A stretch of 64,000 nt of DNA from Psychroflexus salarius (lineage in GTDB: Bacteria; Bacteroidota; Bacteroidia; Flavobacteriales; Flavobacteriaceae), in assembly GCF_900129035.1 (NCBI RefSeq), contig NZ_FQTW01000001.1, positions 372,001 to 436,000 of the forward strand, written 5' to 3'. The notes under the pieces are model-generated. The model was not told where the DNA came from. It saw nothing but the letters and a program-made list of their open reading frames with translations, and did not search any database. A program made the translations under genes and the position numbers. This document shows positions 47,430 to 56,501 of the stretch, piece by piece. Each line of letters opens with the position of its first letter. Positions within the stretch are counted from its first letter, which is position 1.

Positions 47430-49325
47430 ATGAAAATGAAAAGAACGAGTTTAAAATTTAGTTTTATTGCACTTTCTGCTTTATTGGTAATGTCTTGCCA
47501 CGATGAGTTAGACCAAACACCGATAGATCCAGATACTGTAACTGAACAAGATGTATTTGCAGATGCAAGTCAAGCAAAAGGCGCGCTTGCCAAATTATAC
47601 GCAAGTTTAGCCTTAACAGGACAACAAGGTCCTGCAGGCCAACCAGATATTTCTGGTATAGATGAAGGTTTTTCACAATACACTAGAATGCTGTATAATC
47701 TAAACGAACTAACAACTGATCATGCTGTTGTTGGTTGGGGTGATCCAGGTTTACCTGATTTACATGCTATGTCTTGGTCTTCAGGTAACGATTTTACAGA
47801 AGCCATGTATTATAGATTAGCCCAAGAGGTTTCATTTACTAACTCTTTTATTGCAAATGCAAACCTGTTAACAGACCCTATTGTTGAACAGTATATTGCC
47901 GAAGCAAGGTTTTTAAGAGCCTTTGCTTATTATAATTTAATGGATTTATATGGTAATGTGCCATTAACTACTGAAATTTCAACTGAATTACCTGAACAAG
48001 CTTCAAGAGCTGAGATTTTTAGTTTTGTTGAACAAGAACTTCTAGATATCCAAAGTTCACTAGCAACAGATGGTTCTAATGAATACGGTCGCGTTGATGA
48101 AGTAGCCGCTTGGGCATTATTGTCTAAATTATATTTAAATGCTGAAGTATTCACTGGTGAAGCTAGATACAATGAAGCAGTAGAATTTTCTGAAAAAGTG
48201 ATTAATTCATCATATAGTATTAATACAAATGATGCCAACGGAAATGGCTCTGCCTACGATGAATTATTTTTAGCTGATAATAATGTGAACGGCGCTCAAA
48301 ACGAATTTATATTTGCTTTAAACTTTGATGGCTTACAATCACAAACATTTGGAGGAACAACATTCTTAACACATGCCTCAATTGGTGGTAATATGAACGC
48401 TTTAGATTATGGCGTTAATGCAGGTTGGGCTGGCTTAAGAACAACTGATGCATTAGTGAAAAAATTTGATGTTACCGATGATGCATTGAATAACTCTTTT
48501 AACACAATTTCTAATTGGGCAATCATTGGTAGTGCAACACCAAATGGATGGAATGATCCTGACACAGATATGTATGAAGTTGGTACAGATGTTTATCAAA
48601 TTTTCGCTACATTGTCTGATGGCGAAATGAAGTTTAGAAGAGATAATGATTGGGCTGTAAATTATGGCGGCGCTGATGGTAATGCAGAACTCAACGGTGG
48701 TAACATCAGTGTAGATGCTGGTCGTTATTTAATTACTTTAGACTTAAATAACAATACCTACACACTTGAGTCAATTTATAATGATTTACCAGATGCTAGA
48801 GCAATGTTTTATACAAATGGACAAAGTTTAGAAATTGAGGAAATTCCTCCTTTTGAACAGGGTTTTGCTGTAACCAAGTTTAAAAATATTGACTCTAATG
48901 GTAATCAAGGCAGTGATAATACTGGTAATTATGTAGACACAGACTACCCAGTGATCAGATTACCTGAAATCTATCTAAATTACGCTGAAGCAACACTTCG
49001 CGGTGGAAATGGTAGTGAGGCTACAGCAGTTAACTTAATAAATGAAATTAGAGAGCGAGCGTATGGAAATTCTAGTGCAAGCATCAATAGTTCAGATTTA
49101 ACATTAGAATTTGTTCTAGATGAACGCTCAAGAGAACTTTATTGGGAAGGCCAACGTAGAACAGATTTAATTAGATACAATCTTTTTACAACAAACGATT
49201 ACTTATGGCCTTTTAAAGGAGATGCACAAAATGGTGTTTCAGTTCCTGAATTTAGAACGCTATTTCCTATTCCAAACGACTTATTATCAATTAATCCAAA
49301 TTTGACACAAAATGAAGGCTATTAA
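47430..49325 (+). CDS. susD: SusD/RagB-family starch-binding lipoprotein with embedded SusE-type module
   Basis: The 631 residues start with a lipoprotein signal (SALLVMSC); the acidic HDELD after the Cys fits a surface lipoprotein export signal. The SusD alpha-helical fold is evident (FVEQELLDIQSSLATDG, EARFLRAFAYYNLMDLYG, VIRLPEIYLNYAEATLRGG, ERSRELYWEGQRRTDLIRY). About residues 358-448 do not belong to SusD; they match the starch-binding repeats of the next gene, SusE. The protein is correspondingly longer than typical SusD proteins (about 520-560). It overlaps susE by 14 bases. It captures oligosaccharides and closes over SusC. Confidence 0.96.
   Translation: MKMKRTSLKFSFIALSALLVMSCHDELDQTPIDPDTVTEQDVFADASQAKGALAKLYASLALTGQQGPAGQPDISGIDEGFSQYTRMLYNLNELTTDHAVVGWGDPGLPDLHAMSWSSGNDFTEAMYYRLAQEVSFTNSFIANANLLTDPIVEQYIAEARFLRAFAYYNLMDLYGNVPLTTEISTELPEQASRAEIFSFVEQELLDIQSSLATDGSNEYGRVDEVAAWALLSKLYLNAEVFTGEARYNEAVEFSEKVINSSYSINTNDANGNGSAYDELFLADNNVNGAQNEFIFALNFDGLQSQTFGGTTFLTHASIGGNMNALDYGVNAGWAGLRTTDALVKKFDVTDDALNNSFNTISNWAIIGSATPNGWNDPDTDMYEVGTDVYQIFATLSDGEMKFRRDNDWAVNYGGADGNAELNGGNISVDAGRYLITLDLNNNTYTLESIYNDLPDARAMFYTNGQSLEIEEIPPFEQGFAVTKFKNIDSNGNQGSDNTGNYVDTDYPVIRLPEIYLNYAEATLRGGNGSEATAVNLINEIRERAYGNSSASINSSDLTLEFVLDERSRELYWEGQRRTDLIRYNLFTTNDYLWPFKGDAQNGVSVPEFRTLFPIPNDLLSINPNLTQNEGY
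48501..48775 (+). other. SusE-type carbohydrate-binding module embedded within susD
   Basis: This encodes about residues 358-448 of SusD: NWAIIGSATPNGW, then LSDGEMKFRRDNDWAVNYGG and AGRYLITLDLNNNTYTLES. The same motifs occur in each of the three SusE repeats, strongest to repeat 1 in the first half (GSATPGGW, DGEMKFRENNDWAVNYG) and to repeat 2 in the second half (GHYIITLDLNSQTYELE). SusD-like sequence resumes on both sides. Confidence 0.85.
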
Positions 49326-50652
49326 TCAATTAACTTTTTTAAAGTTATTTTCTATAATCATCGCTCTCGGTTTATGGAGTTGTGATGACCAAGAATTAAC
49401 TCAAATTAATGAAAATGCTAACACAGCCCTATCGCTATCTATTGATGCGGTTGTGATGACTGAAGATAACACTAATGAAGAAATCTTAACGGCTACTTGG
49501 ACAAAACCAGACTTTGGTTTCCAGTCAGTTCCTGAATACACCATTGAAGTTGATATGATGGGTAACGATTTTAGTAGTCCTAGGTTAGTAAATGTAGGCA
49601 GAAATACTTCAAAAGTATTTACTTCTGAAGAACTCAACAGTATCTTATTAAACCTAGGTGCTACACCAATGGAAGTTAATCAAATAGAAATGAGATTACT
49701 TGTAAGTTTAAGTGATGCCCAAGAAAGTTACACTCAACCTGTAGGTCTTGAAGCCACACCTTTTTCTTCAATTCTAGATTTATCAACTAATTTAGGTGTT
49801 GTTGGTAGTGCCACGCCTGGCGGTTGGAGTTCAACAAATGAAACTCCTATTCAAGATATTCCATTTTATTCGACTTCTGAAAACAATGTGGTTGTTGCCT
49901 ATGCAACATTAAGAGATGGTGAAATGAAATTCAGAGAGAATAATGATTGGGCAGTCAATTATGGTGATGATGGAAATGATGGCTCTTTAGAGCCTAACGG
50001 TGCAAATATTCCAGTGAGTGCAGGCAATTACAAAATAACCGTTAATACTGAAACTTTAGAATGGTCTATTGAAGAGTATTCTTGGGGAATTGTAGGCGGT
50101 GCTACTGTCTACGGTTGGGACACACCAGACATAAAATTTGAATATAACCCTTTTCAAGATAATTGGAAAGCCGCTGCTACATTGACTGATGGTGAAATAA
50201 AATTCCGTCAAAATGAAGAATGGAGTTTTGACTATGGTGATAATGGCGCAGATGGAACACTTGACCAAGGTGGTGATAATATTGCAGTTGAAGCTGGACA
50301 TTACATCATCACATTAGATTTAAACAGTCAAACTTATGAATTAGAACCAACTGATTTGTGGGGTCTTGTTGGTAGCGGTACTACATTTGGCTGGGATGCA
50401 CCTGATCCAGATAAATTTTTACCTGATTTCGGAATTAACGAAGGTATGTACTACTTAAATGGTGTTGAAATTGGTGCAGGAGAAGTTAAAGTTAGACAAA
50501 ACGAAGATTGGGGCGTTAATTACGGTGATGATGGAAATGACGGAACGCTAGAATTAGGCGGTGCTAATATTCCTGCAACACCAGGTATTTACAATGTTGA
50601 AATGAATTTTACAGTAAATCCACCGACTATTAACTTTTACCCTTGGCAATAA
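49312..50652 (+). CDS. susE: SusE-like surface lipoprotein with three starch-binding modules
   Basis: The 446 residues have a lipoprotein signal (IIALGLWSC followed by acidic DDQE, fitting surface export), an N-terminal SusE Ig-like domain (about 25-155, LTATWTKPDFGFQSVPEYTI) and three tandem modules of about 92-96 residues starting near 160, 257 and 349. Each module has the order GxVGxATxxGW, DGExKFRxNxxW, YGDxGxDGxL, AGxYxITxxL. In Bacteroides SusE/SusF such modules each bind starch and retain it at the surface. The start overlaps susD by 14 bases. A hairpin follows before the amylase gene. Confidence 0.92.
   Translation: MKAINQLTFLKLFSIIIALGLWSCDDQELTQINENANTALSLSIDAVVMTEDNTNEEILTATWTKPDFGFQSVPEYTIEVDMMGNDFSSPRLVNVGRNTSKVFTSEELNSILLNLGATPMEVNQIEMRLLVSLSDAQESYTQPVGLEATPFSSILDLSTNLGVVGSATPGGWSSTNETPIQDIPFYSTSENNVVVAYATLRDGEMKFRENNDWAVNYGDDGNDGSLEPNGANIPVSAGNYKITVNTETLEWSIEEYSWGIVGGATVYGWDTPDIKFEYNPFQDNWKAAATLTDGEIKFRQNEEWSFDYGDNGADGTLDQGGDNIAVEAGHYIITLDLNSQTYELEPTDLWGLVGSGTTFGWDAPDPDKFLPDFGINEGMYYLNGVEIGAGEVKVRQNEDWGVNYGDDGNDGTLELGGANIPATPGIYNVEMNFTVNPPTINFYPWQ
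49789..50649 (+). repeat. Three tandem SusE/F-type module repeats
   Basis: Repeats start near 49789, 50080 and 50356. Conserved landmarks are GSATPGGW/GGATVYGW/GSGTTFGW and NDWAVNYGDDGNDG/EEWSFDYGDNGADG/EDWGVNYGDDGNDG. They are diverged at DNA level, so the repeats are not a recent tandem expansion. Confidence 0.88.
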
Positions 50653-50666
50653 GGTCTAAATTACAT

Positions 50667-50695
50667 AAAGGTCTACTTGAAGAGTAGGCCTTTTT
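50667..50695 (+). terminator. Terminator-like hairpin between susE and the amylase gene
   Basis: The stem AAAGGTCTACT/AGTAGGCCTTT (11 bp with one G-U pair) and a 5-base loop are followed by a short T-run. It begins 15 bases after the susE stop and ends 15 bases before the amylase ATG, so it may attenuate or separate amylase expression. Confidence 0.65.
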
Positions 50696-50709
50696 AAATT
50701 CTAAAATTT

Positions 50710-53559
50710 ATGAAAAAAAATCTACTTTTAATAATAAGTCTTTTATTAGGGGCAATCAGCTTAGCTCAGCAACAGACAGGGAATTTTACAATCACTCCAC
50801 CTAGTTTTGAGCAAGATGATGAAATTACAATCACTTTATCTGGTGTTGTTCCAGGAGTTTGGAGTACAAGTGATGTTTATTTGTGGGCTTGGTACACGAA
50901 TGCTAATGGTCAACAATTCGACTCGCCTACTAATGGCTCGTGGACAAGTTCTAGTGAATCACAAAAAATGACCAATAATGGTGATGGTACTTTTTCATTT
51001 ACAATGACTCCAACCGACTTTTACGGTGCGACTGACATTGTTGAAATTGGCATGCTTGCTAAAGCTAAAGATGGTACAGGCGATAAAAAAACACAAGACT
51101 TTGTAACCGATGTTGGAACATTTCAGTTAACGCTTAATGCACCTCAAGAAGACTTAAACGTAATCCAAAACGGTGACAACTTTTCTATTTCAGCCTCAAA
51201 CTCAGCTGGGAATGCCACTTATGTTTTATCTGCTAATGGAAGTGTAATTAATACTCAAACAGGTATTAACACGTATTCTTATACCGATACAAACATTACT
51301 GAGAATAAAGAGTATATTCTAGAAGTGACCCAAGGTTCTATAACTTTTACAAGAGAGTTTTCAGTTATCGCTGAACCAACCATTAACTCGGTTGCTATGC
51401 CAGCTGATTATGAAGATGGTATCAATTATATTAGTGATACTGAAGCCATTTTAGTTTTAAATGCACCTGAAAAAGATTTTGTTTACGTTGCAGGTAGCTT
51501 TAATAACTGGAATCCTGACGGAACCTATGCTATGAATATTGATCCTACGAGAGATAATAAATTTTGGATTTCATTAGATGGTTTAACACCTGGACAAATT
51601 GAAACCTATCAATATTGGGTTGTAGACCAAACACCAGTTAATGGTTCGCCTAAAGTAGTAAAAACTGCAGACCCATTTTCAACTTTGGTTTTATCACCTT
51701 TTGATGATCCTGGAATTCCAACAAATTCATATCCTAACTTACCTCAATATCCTGATGGTCAAGAACGTGAAGTGAGTGTCTTACAAACAGCAAAGCCAGA
51801 ATATAACTGGCAAGTAACTGATTTTGAAAAACCTAAAAAGGAAGATCTTGTGGTTTATGAAGTTCTAGTTAGAGATTTCGATGGTGACAGAAACTACCAA
51901 GATTTAATCGATAAGATAAACTATTTTAAAGATTTAAACATCAATGCCATTCACCTTATGCCAGTGATGGAATTTGAAGGCAACGAAAGTTGGGGATATA
52001 ATACAGCTTTTCATATGGCTTTAGACAAATTCTATGGGACTGAAAATAAACTTAAAGAGTTCATAGATTTATGTCATCAAAATGATATTGCTGTCATTCT
52101 TGACTTGGTATTAAATCATGCTTATGGTCGTAATCCTATGGTAAGAATGTGGATGAATGATCCTGATGGTGATGGTTGGGGCGGACCTTCAATAGAAAAT
52201 CCCTACTTCAACACGTCTCCTCGACATAGCTATAATGTAGGTAACGATTTTAATCATCAAAGTGATTTTACTCAATACTACACTGAACGTGTCATCAAAC
52301 ACTGGATTCAAGAGTTTAAAATTGATGGCTTTAGATGGGATTTAACAAAAGGCTTTACTCAAAATTGTTCAGGCTCTAATGAATCATGCACAAATAGTTA
52401 CCAACAAGATCGCGTAGATGTTTTAAAATCTTACGCTGACTATTCATGGTCGTTAGATGATAGCCATTACGTTATTTTTGAACATTTAGGCCAAGATAAT
52501 GAAGAACAGCAATGGGCTAATTATCGCTTAAATGAGAATAAAGGAATTATGCTTTGGGGCAAGATGACAGACCAATATAATCAACTTACAATGGGCTTTA
52601 ATTCTAATAATGATATTACTAGAATGGGTCACGAAAGCCGTGGTTTTAATGCACCTCGATTAATGGGCTATGCCGAAAGTCATGATGAAGAACGCTTGAT
52701 GTATAAAAATCTAGAATTTGGAAACACTTCAAACGCTTCTCATAATGTACAAAATTTAAACACAGCTCTATCTCGCATGTCTGCACTTGGCGCTGTTACA
52801 ATGACTATTCCTGGCCCTAAAATGATTTGGCATTTCGGAGATTTAGGGATGGAAAACTCTATTTTTACTTGTAATGATGGTAGTGTCAACTTACCAGGTG
52901 GTACTGATGGTGACTGTAAACTTGACACTAAACCTCAACCACAGTGGACGAATAATTGGCTCAACGACCCTATAAGAAGTCAGATTTATAATGATTGGGC
53001 AAGATTACACGAATTAAAAATTGATGAAGATGTTTTTGAAGGTGATTATGCCATAAATTCTGGTAATACTTTAACACCACGTATTTATGTATTTGACAAC
53101 AACTTACCTGCTTCATCACTTAAAAACGTGGTGGTCCTTGCTAACTTTGATGTTACTGCAAGAAATATCACGCCTGATTTTCCTTATACCGGTGAATGGT
53201 ACGACTTAATGGATGAAACAGGTTCAACTTCTATAAATGTAAATAACACTTCAGCAGCTATTAATATTCCTGCTGGAGAATTTAGAATTTACGGAAATGC
53301 ACCTTCAACTTTAAGCAACAACCAGTTTAATCAAGAGAAAATTGCATTGTATCCTAATCCTACTTCAAATGCATTCAAGCTATCAGTTAATGTAAAAACT
53401 GTAAAAATTTATAATACGCTTGGCAAGGAAGTTAAATCTTTTAAAGCTGTAAATGCGCATCAAATTTTGAATATATCAGAACTTAAAACTGGTTTGTTTT
53501 TTGTACAAATTACAGATGAATCTGATGTAAAAGAAACTCTTAAGCTTATTAAACGTTAA
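50710..53559 (+). CDS. Secreted GH13 alpha-amylase with CBM-like domains and T9SS sorting domain
   Basis: The 949 residues have a signal peptide (LLLGAISLAQQ) and two N-terminal beta domains. The first reads FTITPPSFEQDDEITIT; the second, CBM48-like, has VYVAGSFNNWNPDG (about 260-330). The GH13 barrel has VILDLVLNHAYG, GFRWDLTKGF (nucleophile Asp 544), VIFEHLG (Glu 591) and ESHDEERL (Asp 659). The C-terminal LYPNPTSNAFKLSV to GLFFVQITDE region is a type A T9SS sorting domain. It is the likely extracellular starch-cleaving enzyme feeding SusCDE, equivalent in role to Bacteroides SusG but secreted by a different route. Confidence 0.93.
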   Translation: MKKNLLLIISLLLGAISLAQQQTGNFTITPPSFEQDDEITITLSGVVPGVWSTSDVYLWAWYTNANGQQFDSPTNGSWTSSSESQKMTNNGDGTFSFTMTPTDFYGATDIVEIGMLAKAKDGTGDKKTQDFVTDVGTFQLTLNAPQEDLNVIQNGDNFSISASNSAGNATYVLSANGSVINTQTGINTYSYTDTNITENKEYILEVTQGSITFTREFSVIAEPTINSVAMPADYEDGINYISDTEAILVLNAPEKDFVYVAGSFNNWNPDGTYAMNIDPTRDNKFWISLDGLTPGQIETYQYWVVDQTPVNGSPKVVKTADPFSTLVLSPFDDPGIPTNSYPNLPQYPDGQEREVSVLQTAKPEYNWQVTDFEKPKKEDLVVYEVLVRDFDGDRNYQDLIDKINYFKDLNINAIHLMPVMEFEGNESWGYNTAFHMALDKFYGTENKLKEFIDLCHQNDIAVILDLVLNHAYGRNPMVRMWMNDPDGDGWGGPSIENPYFNTSPRHSYNVGNDFNHQSDFTQYYTERVIKHWIQEFKIDGFRWDLTKGFTQNCSGSNESCTNSYQQDRVDVLKSYADYSWSLDDSHYVIFEHLGQDNEEQQWANYRLNENKGIMLWGKMTDQYNQLTMGFNSNNDITRMGHESRGFNAPRLMGYAESHDEERLMYKNLEFGNTSNASHNVQNLNTALSRMSALGAVTMTIPGPKMIWHFGDLGMENSIFTCNDGSVNLPGGTDGDCKLDTKPQPQWTNNWLNDPIRSQIYNDWARLHELKIDEDVFEGDYAINSGNTLTPRIYVFDNNLPASSLKNVVVLANFDVTARNITPDFPYTGEWYDLMDETGSTSINVNNTSAAINIPAGEFRIYGNAPSTLSNNQFNQEKIALYPNPTSNAFKLSVNVKTVKIYNTLGKEVKSFKAVNAHQILNISELKTGLFFVQITDESDVKETLKLIKR

Positions 53560-53580
53560 GTTTGCTTAGTTTCGATCAAT

Positions 53581-53609
53581 AAAAAAGCGCCCAGATTGGG
53601 CGCTTTTTT
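53581..53609. terminator. Bidirectional terminator between amylase and nitroreductase genes
   Basis: AAAAAAGCGCCCA, loop GAT, TGGGCGCTTTTTT: a 13-bp perfect stem with GC core, A-run and T-run on opposite sides, between convergent genes. Its right edge touches the nitroreductase stop codon at 53609. Confidence 0.9.
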
Positions 53610-54241
53610 TATTTAATTTCTATTATAGTTTCACTTAATGGTCTTCTCACTTTTTTAAAACTGGCAAACTCATCATCATTTGAACGGTAACCTATGGCAC
53701 AAACTAAAACTGATTTGAGATTTTTAGATTTTAAATCTAAAACTTCATCGTATTTGTGAGGAAGAAAACCTTCCATAGGAGAAGCATCAACTCTCTCTAA
53801 AGCACAAATAGTTAATACATTACCTAAAGCTAAATAAGCCTGGTTTTTAGCCCATTTTGAAATTTCATCATCTGTTTTTTTATCAAAATCATTAATTAAA
53901 AACTCCCTAAAAGGTGATAAAATTTCATCAGGTGTCTCTCTAATTGACTTAATAAGTTCAAAGTTATCTTCAATAAAGGCTTGATTAATCCTTTCTTCTC
54001 TACAAATTACTAATAAATGAGAAGCTGTTTTAACTTGTTGTTGATTAAAACTGTGTCTAAATAATTCATCTTTTAGATCTTTATTAGAAATCACAACTAA
54101 TTTTAGTGGTTGCAGACCATATGAAGTTGGCGTCAAGTTAAAACCCTCAATGATTCTTTGTAAAATCGATTGAGGAACTATTTTATTATCGTCAAATTTT
54201 TTAGCGGCATAGCGCCATTTTAAAGCTTCAATCGTATCCAT
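53609..54241 (-). CDS. Nitroreductase-family NAD(P)H-dependent oxidoreductase
   Basis: The 210 residues form a flavin-dependent nitroreductase-fold protein (NfsB-like): ALKWRYAAKKFDDNKIVPQ, FNLTPTSYGLQPLKLVVIS (FMN contacts), and VDASPMEGFLPHKYDEVL. These enzymes reduce nitroaromatics, quinones or flavins in vitro; the physiological substrate is undefined. It is about 70 bases downstream of the DUF1853 gene and shares its stop with a strong terminator. Confidence 0.92.
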   Translation of the reverse strand: MDTIEALKWRYAAKKFDDNKIVPQSILQRIIEGFNLTPTSYGLQPLKLVVISNKDLKDELFRHSFNQQQVKTASHLLVICREERINQAFIEDNFELIKSIRETPDEILSPFREFLINDFDKKTDDEISKWAKNQAYLALGNVLTICALERVDASPMEGFLPHKYDEVLDLKSKNLKSVLVCAIGYRSNDDEFASFKKVRRPLSETIIEIK

Positions 54242-54311
54242 TTAATTATTTTGTGCAAATATAGGAAGCTAAAAGTTAGACAACTTACAAAGTTTACTTA
54301 AAAGAATTCAC

Positions 54312-55130
54312 TTACCAGTTTGTCAAAAAAAGTTTAAAAGAATACCCAGTAGGATCTTTCATAAACAATAATGCAGATCTACCTGAAGATAAATAATTAT
54401 CAATCTCAGGACGAATTTGCTCTAATGTAAACCACTGCTCCACTCTAATTGCAGAATTAAACCAGTTTAATTTTTGTGGCATCATAAATTGAAAATCTTT
54501 CCAGTCTTGACTGTAAAATAATTGTTTTGAGAGCCACTCACCTTCAACTTGAACATTAGTTAATGTGCTAAATTCTGGTAACTTTTCCTGAAATGGCTTA
54601 AACAGCATGGCCTTAAAACATAATCTTTGTTGAATAGATTTTTGTTTTAGTCTCAAACTATCAAGTTCAGAAGTGGCATTTTTTTGGTATAAAAGTGGAA
54701 ATTGTTTAGTCTTGAGTTTATGTAATTTATCCTCAAAACGATCTCTTCTATTTGGACCAATCCAACAAAAATCGGCTGTAGTTGATAAGCTGGCATCAAA
54801 TAAATAAACTTTATAAACCAATTCAAGTTGAAAAACTTCAGCTGTTACTAAATCCCGAACAAGAAAATCAAATTCACCTAAGGTTTGCTTCTGTTTAACA
54901 ATTTGAAGGCTATGAGCAATCACTTCATATTGCTCAGATTGTTGTAATGCTTCAAGCATAAAAAGTTCGGCTCTTTTACCTATAAATTTCTGATTGGTTT
55001 CAAATTGTGGTGACAAAGAATAATTGTCGGGTTTAAAATCAAAAACCCTGATGTTTTTTATAAAATCATCAGGGTTTTGTACAAGCAAAGGTGTTTTAAA
55101 AAAAGCTTTATATTGGTCTTTGATTTTCAT
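54312..55130 (-). CDS. DUF1853 family protein (possible PD-(D/E)xK-like fold)
   Basis: The 272 residues resemble DUF1853 proteins: FIGKRAELFMLEALQQSEQY, QTLGEFDFLVRD, FQLELVYKVYLFD and WIGPNRRDRFEDKLHKLKTKQ. The order Glu ... GEFDFL ... ELVYK is reminiscent of PD-(D/E)xK nuclease cores, but no activity is established for the family. The start codon overlaps the deoD stop as TAATG, so it is translated with the nucleoside catabolism genes. The function remains unknown. Confidence 0.75.
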   Translation of the reverse strand: MKIKDQYKAFFKTPLLVQNPDDFIKNIRVFDFKPDNYSLSPQFETNQKFIGKRAELFMLEALQQSEQYEVIAHSLQIVKQKQTLGEFDFLVRDLVTAEVFQLELVYKVYLFDASLSTTADFCWIGPNRRDRFEDKLHKLKTKQFPLLYQKNATSELDSLRLKQKSIQQRLCFKAMLFKPFQEKLPEFSTLTNVQVEGEWLSKQLFYSQDWKDFQFMMPQKLNWFNSAIRVEQWFTLEQIRPEIDNYLSSGRSALLFMKDPTGYSFKLFLTNW

Positions 55131-55828
55131 TAAATCACATCTAATGCGATGTCTATCATTTTAGAAAAAGTGGTTTCACGATCTTCGGCACTAGTTACTT
55201 CACCAGTAACGAGTGAATCAGAAATTGTTAAAATAGCTAGGGCTTCTACTCCAAATTTTGCAGCGATTGAATATAGAGCAGCTGCTTCCATCTCAACACA
55301 TAAAACATTGTAAGCCGCCCATTTTTTATAATCGTCTTTTTGGTCTGTATAAAACAAGTCTGATGATAAAACATTACCTGCTTTTATTTGAATTGATCTG
55401 CTTTTGGCAGCTTCAACTGCTTTTTGAAATAAATTAAAGCTCGCTGTTGGAGCAAAATCGCCACCATCAAACCTATTACGGTTTATAGCTGAGTTTGTTG
55501 AAGCTGACATTGCTAGAACAACGTCTCTCAGTTCGATATCTTTTTGCATAGAACCAGCACTTCCGACGCGAATTAATTTTTTTGCGCCATAATCATTTAT
55601 CAATTCGTGAGCATAAATACTAAATGAAGGCAAACCCATGCCTGTACCTTGAACGGACACCTTTTTGCCTTTGTAAGTTCCTGTATAACCAAACATATTT
55701 CTAACATCGTTATAACATTTGGGATTTTCAAAATAAGTTTCGGCTATCCATTTAGCGCGAAGCGGATCGCCAGGTAACAATACAGTTTCTGCGATTTCAT
55801 TAGTTTGGGCTTTAATATGTAAACTCAT
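55130..55828 (-). CDS. deoD: Purine-nucleoside phosphorylase, DeoD type
   Basis: The 232 residues match hexameric [20 protein letters not shown] (phosphate site), [47 protein letters not shown] and [12 protein letters not shown]. It cleaves purine (deoxy)nucleosides to base and (deoxy)ribose-1-P. It is TAATG-coupled to deoC upstream and to the DUF1853 gene downstream. The deo pair implies deoxynucleoside salvage and catabolism. Confidence 0.96.
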   Translation of the reverse strand: MSLHIKAQTNEIAETVLLPGDPLRAKWIAETYFENPKCYNDVRNMFGYTGTYKGKKVSVQGTGMGLPSFSIYAHELINDYGAKKLIRVGSAGSMQKDIELRDVVLAMSASTNSAINRNRFDGGDFAPTASFNLFQKAVEAAKSRSIQIKAGNVLSSDLFYTDQKDDYKKWAAYNVLCVEMEAAALYSIAAKFGVEALAILTISDSLVTGEVTSAEDRETTFSKMIDIALDVI

Positions 55829-56490
55829 TAATAATCGTCTTTAGAGGTTAAACCATTCATAATTGCAACACCTGAAGAAGCGCCTAATCGATGTACGCCT
55901 AAATCTATAAACATTTGTGCTGTTTTAGCATCACGTATTCCTCCAGAAGCTTTAAGTTTAACTTGATTTGAAACGCTAGCTTTCATAATTTTAATAGCTT
56001 CAACTGTAGCGCCACCACTGCCAAAACCTGTTGAAGTTTTAACATAATTTGCACCAGCTTTTTCTGAAATTTCTGAGGCTATTTTGATTTCTTCGTCTGT
56101 TAAGTTACAAGTTTCTAGAATTACTTTTAGCGTGAAGTTACCAACTGCTTTTTTTACTTCAGCAATATCTTCTTTAACACGGTCTAATTCACCAGATTTT
56201 AAAAAGGATTGGTTGATGACCATGTCAAATTCGGTTGCACCATCTTTTAAGGCTTGACGTGCTTCTTCAACTTTTGCTTTAGTTGACGTGTTACCAAGTG
56301 GAAAACCAATTACTGTACAAATTTTAACACTAGAATCTTTTAACAATTCTGTGGCTAACTCTACAAAACAAGGATTAATACAAACACTTGCAAATTGATA
56401 AGTTTTAGCTTCTTTACAAAGTTGTTTAATATCTGAAATGCTAGTGGTTGCTTTTAAAGCTGTATGATCTATAAATTGATTAATTGACAT
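55828..56490 (-). CDS. deoC: Deoxyribose-phosphate aldolase
   Basis: The 220 residues form a class I aldolase with [37 protein letters not shown] (Schiff-base Lys) and [14 protein letters not shown]. It splits deoxyribose-5-P to acetaldehyde and glyceraldehyde-3-P. It lies 11 bases after ychF and is TAATG-coupled to deoD. Confidence 0.97.
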   Translation of the reverse strand: MSINQFIDHTALKATTSISDIKQLCKEAKTYQFASVCINPCFVELATELLKDSSVKICTVIGFPLGNTSTKAKVEEARQALKDGATEFDMVINQSFLKSGELDRVKEDIAEVKKAVGNFTLKVILETCNLTDEEIKIASEISEKAGANYVKTSTGFGSGGATVEAIKIMKASVSNQVKLKASGGIRDAKTAQMFIDLGVHRLGASSGVAIMNGLTSKDDY

Positions 56491-56501
56491 GTGTTTATAT
56501 T

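Noticed and set aside
49789-50649. Repeat structure as a possible CRISPR-like or recent tandem DNA duplication
   Set aside because: Similarity is at protein level with diverged DNA and 92-96-residue spacing; these are old protein modules.
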